Shown piece by piece: positions 34,212 through 41,950 of a stretch of DNA of 64,000 nt. The notes beneath the pieces were generated by a model, which was not told the DNA's origin, made no database searches, and worked only from the letters and a program-made list of their open reading frames with translations. This stretch comes from Lebetimonas natsushimae (GTDB taxonomy: Bacteria > Campylobacterota > Campylobacteria > Campylobacterales > Nautiliaceae), in contig NZ_BDME01000001.1 in assembly GCF_002335445.1 (NCBI RefSeq), forward strand, positions 372,001 to 436,000. The letters are read 5' to 3'. A program made the position numbers and the translations under genes. Positions within the stretch are counted from its first letter, which is position 1, and every line of letters starts with the position of its first letter.

Positions 34212-35187
34212 TATGGAGGATTATTTAAAAACTGATTTTGATGTTATTATTGATGTCAGAAGCCCGAAAGAATTTGAAGAGTCACATATTCCTGGAAGTA
34301 TAAATCTTTATGTGTTAAATGATGAGGAACATCACGAAGTAGGGTATTTATACAAGCAGGTTTCAAAAAAAGCCGCTAATAAAAAAGGGGTTATTTATAT
34401 CTTAAAAAATATTTCCCATCATCTTGCAAACAATGATTTTGAAAATAAAAAAATTCTTATTTACTGTGCAAGGGGAGGAAAGAGGTCCGAATCTTTTTAT
34501 ACTATTTTAAGACAGCTTGGATATGATGTTTACAGATTGAACAAAGGTTACAAGGGATATAGAAAATATGTTACTAATTATTTACAAAATATAGAGCATA
34601 ATTTTTTGGTACTTAGGGGTCCTAGCGGCTGTGGTAAAAGTGAATTACTGCAAAATTTAACCCCTAGCCTTGATCTGGAAGGTTTTGCCAATCATTACGG
34701 CAGTTCTTTTGGTGCAAGGGGAGAGCAGCCCTCTCAAAAAATGTTTGAAAATATGATTTTTGAAAAATTAAGGAAAATAGACAAAAACGATTATGTTTTT
34801 ATAGAGGCTGAGAGTTCAAGGATTGGAAATTTACTGCTCCCCGGAAATTTGACAAAAAAAATAAAATCATCACCCCAGATAGAAATAAATGCGCCTCTGG
34901 ATGACAGAATTGAAAGGATTTTGAAATATTACGGAGATATTGATAAAAATGAATTTGTTAATAATTTAAATAAAATAAAAAAATATATATCAAATGAAAG
35001 CTATGATGAAATACTTTATAATTTTGAAAAAGGCAACTTAAAAACTGTTGCCAAAATTTTGCTTGTGGATTATTATGACAAAGTATATAAGAAAAAAGAT
35101 GCTGATTATTTTATATTAAATAATAATTTAGAAGAAACTTTAAAAAAAATAAAAGAAATAAAAGAAAAATTTGTTAAAATTTTTTAA
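34201..35187 (+). CDS. mnmH: tRNA 2-selenouridine synthase MnmH (SelU)
   Basis: MnmH exchanges sulfur for selenium in wobble 2-thiouridine of tRNAs, using selenophosphate from SelD. The 328-residue protein has an N-terminal rhodanese domain (FDVIIDVRSPKEFEESHIPG, catalytic cysteine in LIYCARGGKRSE) and a C-terminal P-loop domain (LRGPSGCGKSELLQNL) with GQP-type EQPSQKMFENMIF and EAESSRIGNLLLP. Length is close to the usual 350-370. GGAGG lies 12 bases before the ATG, which is inside the end of the upstream formate dehydrogenase-like gene. It shows that selenium is also used in tRNA here. Confidence 0.92.
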   Translation: MLIDMEDYLKTDFDVIIDVRSPKEFEESHIPGSINLYVLNDEEHHEVGYLYKQVSKKAANKKGVIYILKNISHHLANNDFENKKILIYCARGGKRSESFYTILRQLGYDVYRLNKGYKGYRKYVTNYLQNIEHNFLVLRGPSGCGKSELLQNLTPSLDLEGFANHYGSSFGARGEQPSQKMFENMIFEKLRKIDKNDYVFIEAESSRIGNLLLPGNLTKKIKSSPQIEINAPLDDRIERILKYYGDIDKNEFVNNLNKIKKYISNESYDEILYNFEKGNLKTVAKILLVDYYDKVYKKKDADYFILNNNLEETLKKIKEIKEKFVKIF

Positions 35188-35198
35188 AAAGGAGATTT

Positions 35199-35516
35199 AT
35201 GAAAATAGAAAATTTAGGACTTTTAAAACAACTTGGATACAGTGAAGATAATTTAAAAGAACTTAATGCAGTAAAACAGAACACTCCAAATTTTGAAAAA
35301 ATTAAAAATCATTTGGTTTCTTTAAATGATAAATTAAAACATTTAAACGGATTTATTGCTTTTTCAAATTCAGTGCCGCATTTAAAAATAAAAGTTGAAA
35401 ACAGCGGGGAATTATTGGAAGAAGCAAAAGAAATTATTGAAAAATGGGCTAAAAAATATAACGTAATTTTGGAAAAAGTAAAAGAAAATGTTTTTTATAT
35501 AAAAAAGGTTAATTAA
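35199..35516 (+). CDS. Small conserved-looking protein downstream of mnmH
   Basis: I do not recognise this 105-residue acidic/basic helical protein. It has no cysteine, signal or membrane segment. It begins MKIENLGLLKQLGYSEDNL, has an LKHLNGFIAFSNSVPHLKIKVE strand region, and ends with an alpha-beta pair (EEAKEIIEKWAKKYNVILEKVKENVFYIKK), a ferredoxin-like or ACT-like arrangement being possible. A strong AAAAGGAG precedes it and it follows mnmH by 11 bases, so it is probably translated with mnmH. It converges with moeA, overlapping by 8 bases. Confidence 0.6.
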   Translation: MKIENLGLLKQLGYSEDNLKELNAVKQNTPNFEKIKNHLVSLNDKLKHLNGFIAFSNSVPHLKIKVENSGELLEEAKEIIEKWAKKYNVILEKVKENVFYIKKVN

Positions 35517-36735
35517 ACATATTGTTTTTATTGCTGAACTGATTTACAAAAGGTATGATTTTTAAAATTGTATCTTTTGTAATTATTTCATTTCCTTTTT
35601 GAATAATAGCCACAGAATTTGATTTAATGAGGGGTTTTAACATACCGGAGCCGTATTTGTAGTTATTATATACTTCCCATTGCCCGTTTTCATAAAATCC
35701 AAGTGCGGTATGGTCTTTTTTAGAATTTACTTTAAAATCGTTTATGTTTTTTGCTAAATAAGTTTGGTGATAATAATTTTTGGCTCCGCTTATTTTTCTT
35801 AAAACAGGTATTCCTATACAGAACATATTTAAAAAGCTGCTTAGTGGATTTCCTGGCATTGCAAAAACAAATTTTTTGCCTATTTTCCCTATCATTGTAG
35901 GGCGTCCCGGTTTTACTAAAATACCGTGAAAAAATTCTTTTAATCCTAAATTTTTAAAAATTTCAAACATATAATCTTTTTCACCAAAACTTATTCCGCC
36001 GCTTGTGATAATTACGTCATAAGAATTTAATATATTTTTTATTTTATTTAATGTATCTTCATACGAATCTTCTGCAATACCTATAATATCTGTATCAAAA
36101 TTGTATTGTTTTAAAAGTGAATAAATAGAATAAGAGTTTATATTATATATTTCGTCTTCATCTGCTTTTTCGTAAGGTTCTTTTAATTCATTACCGCTTG
36201 AGAGGATTGCAATTGATGGTTTCTTATAAACAGTTACATTAGTAATTCCCTGACTTGCAAGAAGAGCTATGATTTCAGGTGTTATTTCTTCGCCTTTTTT
36301 TACTAAAATTTCTCCTTTTTTTATATCTTCGCCCTGTTTTCTTACATTTGCACCTTTTTTTATTTCGGGAATTTCAATATATTCATCTGTTACTTTTAAA
36401 CACTTTTCAATAGGAATTACAGTATCTACATTTTTTGGTATTTTTGCCCCGGTCATAATTTTGACGCAATTCTCTTCTTTTATGTCAAAGTCTTCAAATT
36501 TGTCACCGGCATAAATTGCTTTTATTATTTTTAATTTTTTACTACCTGAGTGTTTAAATCCGAATCCGTCCATTGCGGAATTGTCAAAAGATGGGTTGTT
36601 TTTGGTAGCTTTAATATCCTGGGCTAAAAAATATCCCAAAGCTTCATTTATAAATATATTTTTAGAAGATAAAAAAGAAGCTTCTTTTAATGAAATTTCC
36701 AAAGCTTCTTTATAAGAAATGTTATTTAGAATCAT
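35509..36735 (-). CDS. moeA: Molybdopterin molybdenumtransferase MoeA
   Basis: MoeA inserts molybdate (or tungstate) into adenylylated molybdopterin. The 408-residue protein has NPSFDNSAMDGFGF near the N-terminus, KIMTGAKIPKNVDTVIPIEK, the MoeA/MogA domain IITSGGISFGEKDYM, and the GKPGRPTMIGKI and FAMPGNPLSSFLNMF cofactor-binding loops. It serves the formate dehydrogenases and polysulfide reductase of this window. It overlaps infC by 4 bases, an unusual operon partner. Confidence 0.93.
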   Translation of the reverse strand: MILNNISYKEALEISLKEASFLSSKNIFINEALGYFLAQDIKATKNNPSFDNSAMDGFGFKHSGSKKLKIIKAIYAGDKFEDFDIKEENCVKIMTGAKIPKNVDTVIPIEKCLKVTDEYIEIPEIKKGANVRKQGEDIKKGEILVKKGEEITPEIIALLASQGITNVTVYKKPSIAILSSGNELKEPYEKADEDEIYNINSYSIYSLLKQYNFDTDIIGIAEDSYEDTLNKIKNILNSYDVIITSGGISFGEKDYMFEIFKNLGLKEFFHGILVKPGRPTMIGKIGKKFVFAMPGNPLSSFLNMFCIGIPVLRKISGAKNYYHQTYLAKNINDFKVNSKKDHTALGFYENGQWEVYNNYKYGSGMLKPLIKSNSVAIIQKGNEIITKDTILKIIPFVNQFSNKNNMFN

Positions 36736-37262
36736 TTTTTCTTTTTTTTCTTAATAGGGGTTACTAATAAATTTATATAATTTCCTTCTAATTTTGGTTC
36801 TCCCTGTTTTTCTGCAACATCTTTTACCATATCCCAAACCCTGTTTATTACCTCAAAACCTTTCTCAGGTGTTGCAAGTTCCCTGCCTCTTAAAAATACT
36901 CTTAATTTTACATGTTTACCTTTTTCAAGGAAATCTTTAACATGTTTTACTTTATAGTTTATATCGTTATCCTGGATTTTACTTGTAAATTTAACTTCTT
37001 TTACTTCGATTTTAACCTGTTTTTTCTTGGCTTCTTTTTTCTTTCTTTCCTGTTCATATTTGTATTTTCCATAATCCATTGCTTTGGCAACAGGCGGATT
37101 TGCATTTGGGGCAACACATACTAAATCAAGCCCTTTGTTATAAGCGATTTCAAGTGCTTTAGCTGAATCAATTATTTTTGGCTCTCCTTCAGTATCTACA
37201 AATCTTACTCTGTCTGTAAAATCTATAATTTCTTCATTTAATAACACTTTATCTTTACTCAT
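36732..37262 (-). CDS. infC: Translation initiation factor IF-3
   Basis: IF-3 keeps ribosomal subunits apart and checks start-codon pairing. The 176-residue protein has the N domain (LLNEEI ... AYNKGLDLVCVAPNANPPVAKAMDYGKYKYE) and the C domain (VKFTSKIQDNDINYKVKHVKDFLEKGKHVKLRVFLRGRELATP), ending in a lysine tail. The start is a normal ATG rather than the rare AUU used for autoregulation in E. coli. It overlaps thrS by 4 bases and moeA by 4 bases. Confidence 0.95.
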   Translation of the reverse strand: MSKDKVLLNEEIIDFTDRVRFVDTEGEPKIIDSAKALEIAYNKGLDLVCVAPNANPPVAKAMDYGKYKYEQERKKKEAKKKQVKIEVKEVKFTSKIQDNDINYKVKHVKDFLEKGKHVKLRVFLRGRELATPEKGFEVINRVWDMVKDVAEKQGEPKLEGNYINLLVTPIKKKKKK

Positions 37263-39094
37263 AGTTTAACCTCGCATAATTTTTTAATCATTTCCACAAA
37301 TTCTCCTTTTGTCATTTTGTATTGTTCTCTTTTTTTTCTGTCTCTAATAGCAACTAAATTATTTTCTACCTCTTCATCACCTACGATTACTACATATCCT
37401 ACTCTTTGTTTTTCAGCATTTCTGATTCTTTTGTTTAGCGAATCGTTACTGTCATAAATTTCAGTTACTATATCGTCTTCTAATAATTCTTTTTGAATTT
37501 CTTTAGCATAATTTACGTGTTTTTCATTAATCGGAACAAATATAGCTTTAATTGGAGCTATAAATGTTGGAAATTCTGCTGCGTAATGTTCTGTGAGAAT
37601 GGCAATAAACCTTTCAAAACTTCCGATTATGGCTCTGTGAATCATTACTGGACGGGCTTTTTCATTATTTTCATTAATATATGTAATATCAAATCTTTCA
37701 GGCAGGTTAAAATCAACCTGAATAGTTCCGCACTGCCATTTTCTGCCTATTGCATCAGTAATTTTTATATCAATTTTTGGCCCGTAAAAGGCTCCACCGC
37801 CTTCGTCAATACCATATTCTCTATTAAGTCTGTTTAGCGCCCCTTTTAGAGCCTCGGTTGCTTTTTCCCAGATTTCATCGCTTCCGATTGATTTTTCAGG
37901 TCTTGTTGAAATTTCCATTTCATAAGTAAATCCAAATCTTTGCATTATAGAATCAACAAATTCCAAAACTTTTATAACTTCATCTTCAATCTGGTCTGGT
38001 CTGCAGAAAATATGGGCATCATCCTGGGTAAATTCTCTAACTCTAAGTAGTCCATGTAATACACCTGATTTTTCATGTCTGTGAACCGTTCCAAATTCAA
38101 AAAATCTAAGTGGAAGTTCTTTATAACTTCTTACTTTATGTCCGAATATTTTAACATGGGCTAAACAGTTCATAGGTTTAATGCCGTATTCTTCCGCAGG
38201 TTTGTTTGGATCGTCGTTTTCAATTTCTGTAAAATACATATTTTCTTTGTAGTTATAATAATGCCCAGAAATTTTCCACATATGGCTTCTTAAAAGTTCG
38301 GGTCCACGTACCGGCAGATAATTCCTTCTTATGTGAGCAGAATAAAGCAGTTTTTCAAGGTTACCTCTTAAAAGCGCACCTTTTGGGAGCCATATAGGCA
38401 TACCTGCACCGATTTCCTCATCAAACATCCAAAGTTCAAGTTCAGTTCCAAGTTTTCTGTGGTCTCTTTTTTTTGCTTCTTCAAGCATTTTAAGATATTC
38501 CTGCAATGCTTCTTTTGTGGCAAATGCAGTACCGTAAATCCTTGTCAACATTTCATTTTGACTGTCACCTCCAAGATAGGCGCCGGCAACTTTTTGAAGT
38601 TTTACATTTTGAAGATATTTTGTATTAGGCACGTGAGGTCCACGGCAAAGGTCTTCAAAATCGCCCTGTTTATAAATTGAAACTTTATCTTCGTCAATCA
38701 TATCAAGAACTGCCTGTTTTAGTTCGTCATCTTTAAATTTTTCCCTTGCCTCTTGTTTTGAAATATAGTATTTTTCAATAGGAATTTTTTTCTTTGCAAG
38801 GGCTTTCATTTTTTTTTCAATGTTTTTCAAATCTTTGTCTGTAATAGTTTCTTTTGTTTTTAAATCATAATAAAATCCGTTTTCTATTGTAGGTCCTACA
38901 TAAAATTTTGCATCGGGATAGAGTTCTTTTATAGCCTGGGCCATAAGGTGAGCGGCAGAGTGTCTTATTATTTCAAGAGCTTCAGGGGAATTGTCAAAAA
39001 AAACAGGTTCGGCATTTTCAATACCTAATTCTTCGGCTGTTTGTGTATCAATAATTTTATCATTATATTTATAGGCGATTATATCATTATGCAT
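37259..39094 (-). CDS. thrS: Threonyl-tRNA synthetase
   Basis: ThrS charges tRNA-Thr. The 611-residue class II synthetase starts with a reduced TGS region and a full editing domain (HSAAHLMAQAIKELYP, and HVPNTKYLQNVKLQKVAGAYL), then the core with MNCLAHVKIFGH, RFFEFGTVHRHEKSGVLHGLLRVREFTQDDAHIFC, RKWQCGTIQVDFNLPERF and HRAIIGSFERF. The anticodon domain ends the protein. It is shorter than the E. coli enzyme (642) because the N-terminal domain is reduced, as in other Campylobacterota. It begins the thrS-infC-moeA minus-strand operon. Confidence 0.97.
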   Translation of the reverse strand: MHNDIIAYKYNDKIIDTQTAEELGIENAEPVFFDNSPEALEIIRHSAAHLMAQAIKELYPDAKFYVGPTIENGFYYDLKTKETITDKDLKNIEKKMKALAKKKIPIEKYYISKQEAREKFKDDELKQAVLDMIDEDKVSIYKQGDFEDLCRGPHVPNTKYLQNVKLQKVAGAYLGGDSQNEMLTRIYGTAFATKEALQEYLKMLEEAKKRDHRKLGTELELWMFDEEIGAGMPIWLPKGALLRGNLEKLLYSAHIRRNYLPVRGPELLRSHMWKISGHYYNYKENMYFTEIENDDPNKPAEEYGIKPMNCLAHVKIFGHKVRSYKELPLRFFEFGTVHRHEKSGVLHGLLRVREFTQDDAHIFCRPDQIEDEVIKVLEFVDSIMQRFGFTYEMEISTRPEKSIGSDEIWEKATEALKGALNRLNREYGIDEGGGAFYGPKIDIKITDAIGRKWQCGTIQVDFNLPERFDITYINENNEKARPVMIHRAIIGSFERFIAILTEHYAAEFPTFIAPIKAIFVPINEKHVNYAKEIQKELLEDDIVTEIYDSNDSLNKRIRNAEKQRVGYVVIVGDEEVENNLVAIRDRKKREQYKMTKGEFVEMIKKLCEVKL

Positions 39095-39414
39095 AAAAAT
39101 CCTTTTGAAATTTTTTGAAGAGAGTGTAGCAAAATAGAAGTCAAATGTAAATTCCTAATTTTGTAATTTTATATTGTCTATTAATTTTCAAGTAATTTAA
39201 TCCTTTTTTAGGTGAATTTTAACTTAATTAAGTTTTAATGTCAACAAAAAAATAATTAAAAATGTGCAAAGGAGAACGGAAAAATTAAAAATGCAAAGAG
39301 AAAAATTGTGAATGAAAAATTTTAATTAAATGTTTTGAAATTCATTCACTATTCTAAAGTACATATTTTAATTAAATAAAAGTGTCAGAGAGTTTGATTG
39401 TTTAAAAAGGAAAA
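39095..39414. other. AT-rich spacer between thrS and atpE with 7-base repeats and a palindrome
   Basis: No gene is seen. A perfect 14-base palindrome AACTTAATTAAGTT lies at 39221-39234. The stretch 39284-39325 reads as six 7-mers (ATTAAAA, ATGCAAA, GAGAAAA, ATTGTGA, ATGAAAA, ATTTTAA). AGTGTCAGAGAGT at 39381-39393 is a degenerate copy of the AGTGyCwGrCACT palindrome. Confidence 0.5.
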
Positions 39415-39433
39415 AATCCCAAAAAAAGGGATT
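39415..39433 (-). terminator. atpE terminator
   Basis: AATCCC-A7-GGGATT forms a 6-base-pair stem overlapping the atpE stop codon. On the minus strand it is followed by TTTTCCTTTTT. Confidence 0.7.
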
Positions 39434-39734
39434 ATCCTAAGAAAGGATTTGCATAAAGTGCGATTAATGCAAGAACTAGCGCATAAATAACTTGTGCTTC
39501 GATCATCGCTAATGCGATGAACATTGTACCCATTAATTTACCACCAAGTTGAGGGTTTCTTGCAGTACCAGCAATAGTTGCAGCCGCAGTGTGTCCCATC
39601 CCGATTGCACCACCAAGAGCTGCAAGTCCTAGACCTACAACAGCAGCTACTACGCTGTAAGCTTGAATCATAGTAGAATCACCTGCAAATGCGAATGCTA
39701 AAAATCCTGCCATTAAAAGAGCGATTTTTTTCAT
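39432..39734 (-). CDS. atpE: F-type ATP synthase subunit c
   Basis: The 100-residue c-ring subunit has an N-terminal hydrophobic extension (KKIALLMAGFLAFAFAG) resembling a signal sequence, as usual in Campylobacterota, and two helices: VVAAVVGLGLAALGGAIGMGHTAAATIAG and IALAMIEAQVIYALVLALIAL. The ion-binding glutamate is in MIEAQ; the lack of the Na+ motif residues suggests protons. The loop ARNPQ has the conserved Arg-Asn-Pro that contacts the gamma/epsilon stalk. The gene is alone, away from other atp genes, with its own terminator. Confidence 0.97.
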   Translation of the reverse strand: MKKIALLMAGFLAFAFAGDSTMIQAYSVVAAVVGLGLAALGGAIGMGHTAAATIAGTARNPQLGGKLMGTMFIALAMIEAQVIYALVLALIALYANPFLG

Positions 39735-39757
39735 ATTTTTCTCCTAATATTTTATTA

Positions 39758-39801
39758 CGCTATGCCCGTTCGGCTTGCGTATCCCTACTTATCACATAGC
39801 G
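39758..39801 (-). promoter_or_regulatory. Structured 5' leader of atpE
   Basis: CGCTATG (39758-39764) and CATAGCG (39795-39801) are perfect 7-base complements closing a 30-base loop in which GCC-GAAC-GGGC-type pairing is possible (minus strand). It ends about 24 bases before the atpE start. It may stabilise this very abundant mRNA; no known RNA family is recognised. Confidence 0.4.
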
Positions 39802-40065
39802 CAATGAAATTATAAATAAAAATTAATTTTTTTGCAAGTTATTGATTGTTGGATATTGGTTGAATATCTTAATAAAGGATTAAATTTTTTAATATTTCAA
39901 AAAAACTATGAACAATTTTTTAATGTTTTTTATTTGTGAAAACTGCAGTTATTTTTTCATTAATGCCGATTATAAAAGGTGTGCAAAAATGTTAACAAAA
40001 AATTATAATGTAATGATGGAAATAAAAAAGATTGTTTTTATATTATATTTGTGATATAATTATTA
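39802..40065. other. Spacer between atpE and the secreted-protein gene
   Basis: About 260 AT-rich bases with no gene seen. TATAAT at 40055-40060 could be an additional promoter toward 40179. Confidence 0.4.
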
Positions 40066-40086
40066 AAGATAAGTTTAACTTATCTT
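40066..40086. promoter_or_regulatory. Perfect 10+1+10 inverted repeat upstream of copy E promoter
   Basis: AAGATAAGTT-T-AACTTATCTT is a perfect inverted repeat that directly adjoins the TTTAAG-type box. It has the size of a dimeric repressor or activator operator. Confidence 0.55.
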
Positions 40087-40116
40087 AAGCTTTGTTTAAG
40101 CTTTGAGCTGTATAAT
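40084..40116 (+). promoter_or_regulatory. TTTAAG-N5-TTTAAG-like promoter (copy E)
   Basis: CTTAAG-CTTTG-TTTAAG (40084-40100) has one mismatch to the box and is followed after 10 bases by TATAAT (40111-40116). It points at the secreted-protein gene starting at 40179. The core also reads as a tandem 11-base direct repeat of TTAAGCTTTG. Confidence 0.6.
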
Positions 40117-40127
40117 TACAACTTGAA

Positions 40128-40156
40128 TGTGTATTCATTAGGTTAATGAATGCACA
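40128..40156 (+). promoter_or_regulatory. Strong hairpin in the 5' untranslated region
   Basis: TGTGTATTCATTA-GGT-TAATGAATGCACA forms 13 pairs with one mismatch around a 3-base loop, near the expected transcript start and 22 bases before the ATG. Such a 5' hairpin typically protects an mRNA from decay. Confidence 0.55.
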
Positions 40157-40178
40157 CATAAAAAATAAAGGAGCAATC

Positions 40179-40523
40179 ATGAGACGCTTAGCAAAAATGT
40201 TAGTAGCTGGAGCGCTACTTGCAAGTGTCACAGCAACAATGGCATTTGCTGATTACAATAAAGGGTACAAATATTATGAAAAATATGTGAAAAGAGCTTC
40301 ACATGTTAAAGGTACCGATTTTCTTAAAATAATTGGTGCTAAAACACCTGATGACATTAATGCATTATTCAAAGATAATGCAAAACCGTTAATTAGCCTA
40401 TTAGAAAAAAAAGGTCAAAAAAAAGCTGCAAAAGCTATTGAAAAAATCGCTAAAAAACACAAACTTAACGATTTAAAAGACTTTTTAGTAGGAATGGTTA
40501 ACGGTAAAATTCCAGCTGGCTGA
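40179..40523 (+). CDS. Small secreted haem-less cytochrome-like protein (paralogue 2)
   Basis: The start at 40179 (MRRLAKMLVAGALLASVTATMAFA) has an AAAGGAG site and a clear signal peptide cleaved near AFA-DYNKG. The mature part (about 90 residues) is lysine-rich and helical: DYNKGYKYYEKYVKRASHVKGTDFLK, then PDDINALFKDNAKPLISLL and a closing DFLVGMVNGKIPAG. It follows the pattern of small Campylobacterota cytochromes c, but the CxxCH is replaced by a sequence without cysteine. It is paralogous to the gene at 17230. Strong promoter, 5' hairpin and terminator suggest high expression. Function unknown. Confidence 0.65.
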   Translation: MRRLAKMLVAGALLASVTATMAFADYNKGYKYYEKYVKRASHVKGTDFLKIIGAKTPDDINALFKDNAKPLISLLEKKGQKKAAKAIEKIAKKHKLNDLKDFLVGMVNGKIPAG

Positions 40524-40534
40524 TAACGCTTAAC

Positions 40535-40568
40535 AGGGCTTCGGTGAAGCCTTACTATTTTTTTAATT
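40535..40568 (+). terminator. Rho-independent terminator
   Basis: AGGGCTTC-GGT-GAAGCCTT (40535-40553) makes an 8-base-pair stem with one G-U pair, followed by ACTATTTTTTT. It ends the secreted-protein transcript just before selC. Confidence 0.8.
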
Positions 40569-40594
40569 ATTTTGATATAATTTTATCCTCATAT

Positions 40595-40693
40595 GGAGGG
40601 GATGTGATCCTGGTGGACACCTCGGGCTTCAAACCCGATGGGGCGGTAGGTGACTACTTGCCCGGAAGGTTCGATTCCTTCCCCCTTCCGCCA
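40595..40693 (+). tRNA. selC: Selenocysteine tRNA (anticodon TCA)
   Basis: A 99-base tRNA with the anticodon stem-loop TCGGG-CTTCAAA-CCCGA (anticodon TCA, reading UGA), a long variable arm (GGGC..GTAG-GTGA-CTAC..GCCC), T arm GGAAGG-TTCGATT-CCTTCC, and an extended acceptor GGAGGGG ending in CCTTCCGCCA with encoded CCA. Length, long variable arm and TCA anticodon identify it as tRNA-Sec. TATAAT at 40576-40581 is its promoter. selA, selB and selD lie within 6 kb. Confidence 0.95.
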
Positions 40694-40996
40694 AAACTTC
40701 TTATTTATCCAATTTATAATTTAAATTTATTTGTTTAATAAATTTTTCTAACTAATAATTTATTGTATTAAATGAAATATTAATGTTTTTAAAAAAATTG
40801 AGAAGTATGCTATTCTTTTATTAATAGTATAAAACATTAATAAAAATAATCTAACAATAATATTGGCGGATTATGATAAAAGATATAAGTATTTTATTAT
40901 ATATAAGGATGCTAAATAAATCTTTTTGGTTTTATATTGGTGACTGGCACTATATTAAACATCAATGTTAAACAGGTAAAAAAAGAAAAGGGAAGT
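40694..40996. other. AT-rich spacer after selC
   Basis: These 303 bases hold no convincing gene. GTGACTGGCACT at 40940-40951 is an imperfect copy of the AGTGCCTGGCACT palindrome. TACTATTAATA-type inverted sequence (40810-40833) is weak. A 32-codon frame at 40873 lacks a ribosome site. Confidence 0.5.
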
Positions 40997-41866
40997 TTAT
41001 TGTTGATGAATAGTTTTGATAGCTTTTTCTTTGAATTCTTTAATTTTTTTGAGTAAGTCTTCAAAAATACTTCCTGTTTTATGACCTTTTTTAATTTCAC
41101 TTTCAAGTTTAGTAATTTCATCTTTTAACATTTTGTATGTTGTGTCACTTTTACTTGTATATCCGAGAGTTTCGGCAAGTACTAACTGATGTTTTGCTTC
41201 ATCTAAATATTTTAAAGCCTGTTTTTTGTCTTTTTTAACACTTTCCTGTGCTTTAGCAACAAGAGCCTGAGCTTTAATTAATGGGATTGGAATAATTGTT
41301 TTAGTTTCAACCAAAGTAGATAAAGCCATGGCTAAAACATCTTCCGCTTCTTTTACTTTGTTTTCATTTATATATTTTAACGCCAGATTAAGTGCAGCCG
41401 GATATGTGGCTATTGGCAGATTAATTGTATTTATAATAATTTCGCTTCTTAATGAATTTAGGATTTCTCTAGCTTCTGGTAATTTATTCTCAGCAACTAA
41501 AAATTTAGCTTCATTTACTAATTTTGCCACATCTTTTACATCACCTTCAAATTGATAAGCATTAATTTGTACATCTACCGGTAACAAATACGGTGTATTT
41601 GGTTTATTTAACAAATCGCTTAATTCTCCTATTGCTTTTTTGATAGATTCTTTTGCTTTTTTTATATTTTTACCGTTTAAATAAACTAATGCATCCTGAG
41701 TATATTGAATTGCTTTTACCGCTTCACTGATAAGTTCTGTGTTTTGAGCCTTTTTTTCAGCTTTAATTACAGCATTTTTACTTACCTGATTTGTTTTTGC
41801 ATCAGCTGCCAATGATGTTGTAATTATTAGTGATGCCAAAGCTACTGATGTTAGAATTTTTTTCAT
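40997..41866 (-). CDS. Secreted YfdX-family protein
   Basis: The 289-residue protein has a signal peptide (MKKILTSVALASLIITTSLAADA) and a helical YfdX domain: EAVKAIQYTQDALVYLNGKNIKKAKESIKKAIGEL, LPVDVQINAYQFEGDVKDVAKLV, NTINLPIATYPAALNLALKYI and KEAEDVLAMALSTLVETKTI are close to the E. coli YfdX pattern. YfdX is a periplasmic protein linked to acid/multidrug stress with an unknown activity. Here it lies alone on the minus strand between selC and the selA region. A consensus promoter is directly upstream. Confidence 0.85.
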   Translation of the reverse strand: MKKILTSVALASLIITTSLAADAKTNQVSKNAVIKAEKKAQNTELISEAVKAIQYTQDALVYLNGKNIKKAKESIKKAIGELSDLLNKPNTPYLLPVDVQINAYQFEGDVKDVAKLVNEAKFLVAENKLPEAREILNSLRSEIIINTINLPIATYPAALNLALKYINENKVKEAEDVLAMALSTLVETKTIIPIPLIKAQALVAKAQESVKKDKKQALKYLDEAKHQLVLAETLGYTSKSDTTYKMLKDEITKLESEIKKGHKTGSIFEDLLKKIKEFKEKAIKTIHQQ

Positions 41867-41909
41867 TTGTCCCTCCTAAAAAGTTTTTAAAATTTTTAAT
41901 TCGTTTAAA

Positions 41910-41938
41910 ATTATATATTATTAGTCTATCGTTGTCAA
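41910..41938 (-). promoter_or_regulatory. Consensus sigma-70 promoter of the YfdX-family gene
   Basis: On the minus strand TTGACA (41938 to 41933), 17 bases, then TATAAT (41915 to 41910). Both hexamers are perfect. It lies inside the end of, and just downstream of, the NifX-like gene. Confidence 0.75.
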
Positions 41939-41950
41939 TGTTTTTTATTA

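Noticed and set aside
40544-40738. 64-codon frame covering selC
   Set aside because: The DNA is fully explained by the terminator and the tRNA-Sec cloverleaf.
40873-40971. 32-codon frame MIKDISILLY...
   Set aside because: No ribosome site, AT-driven composition, and no coding signal.
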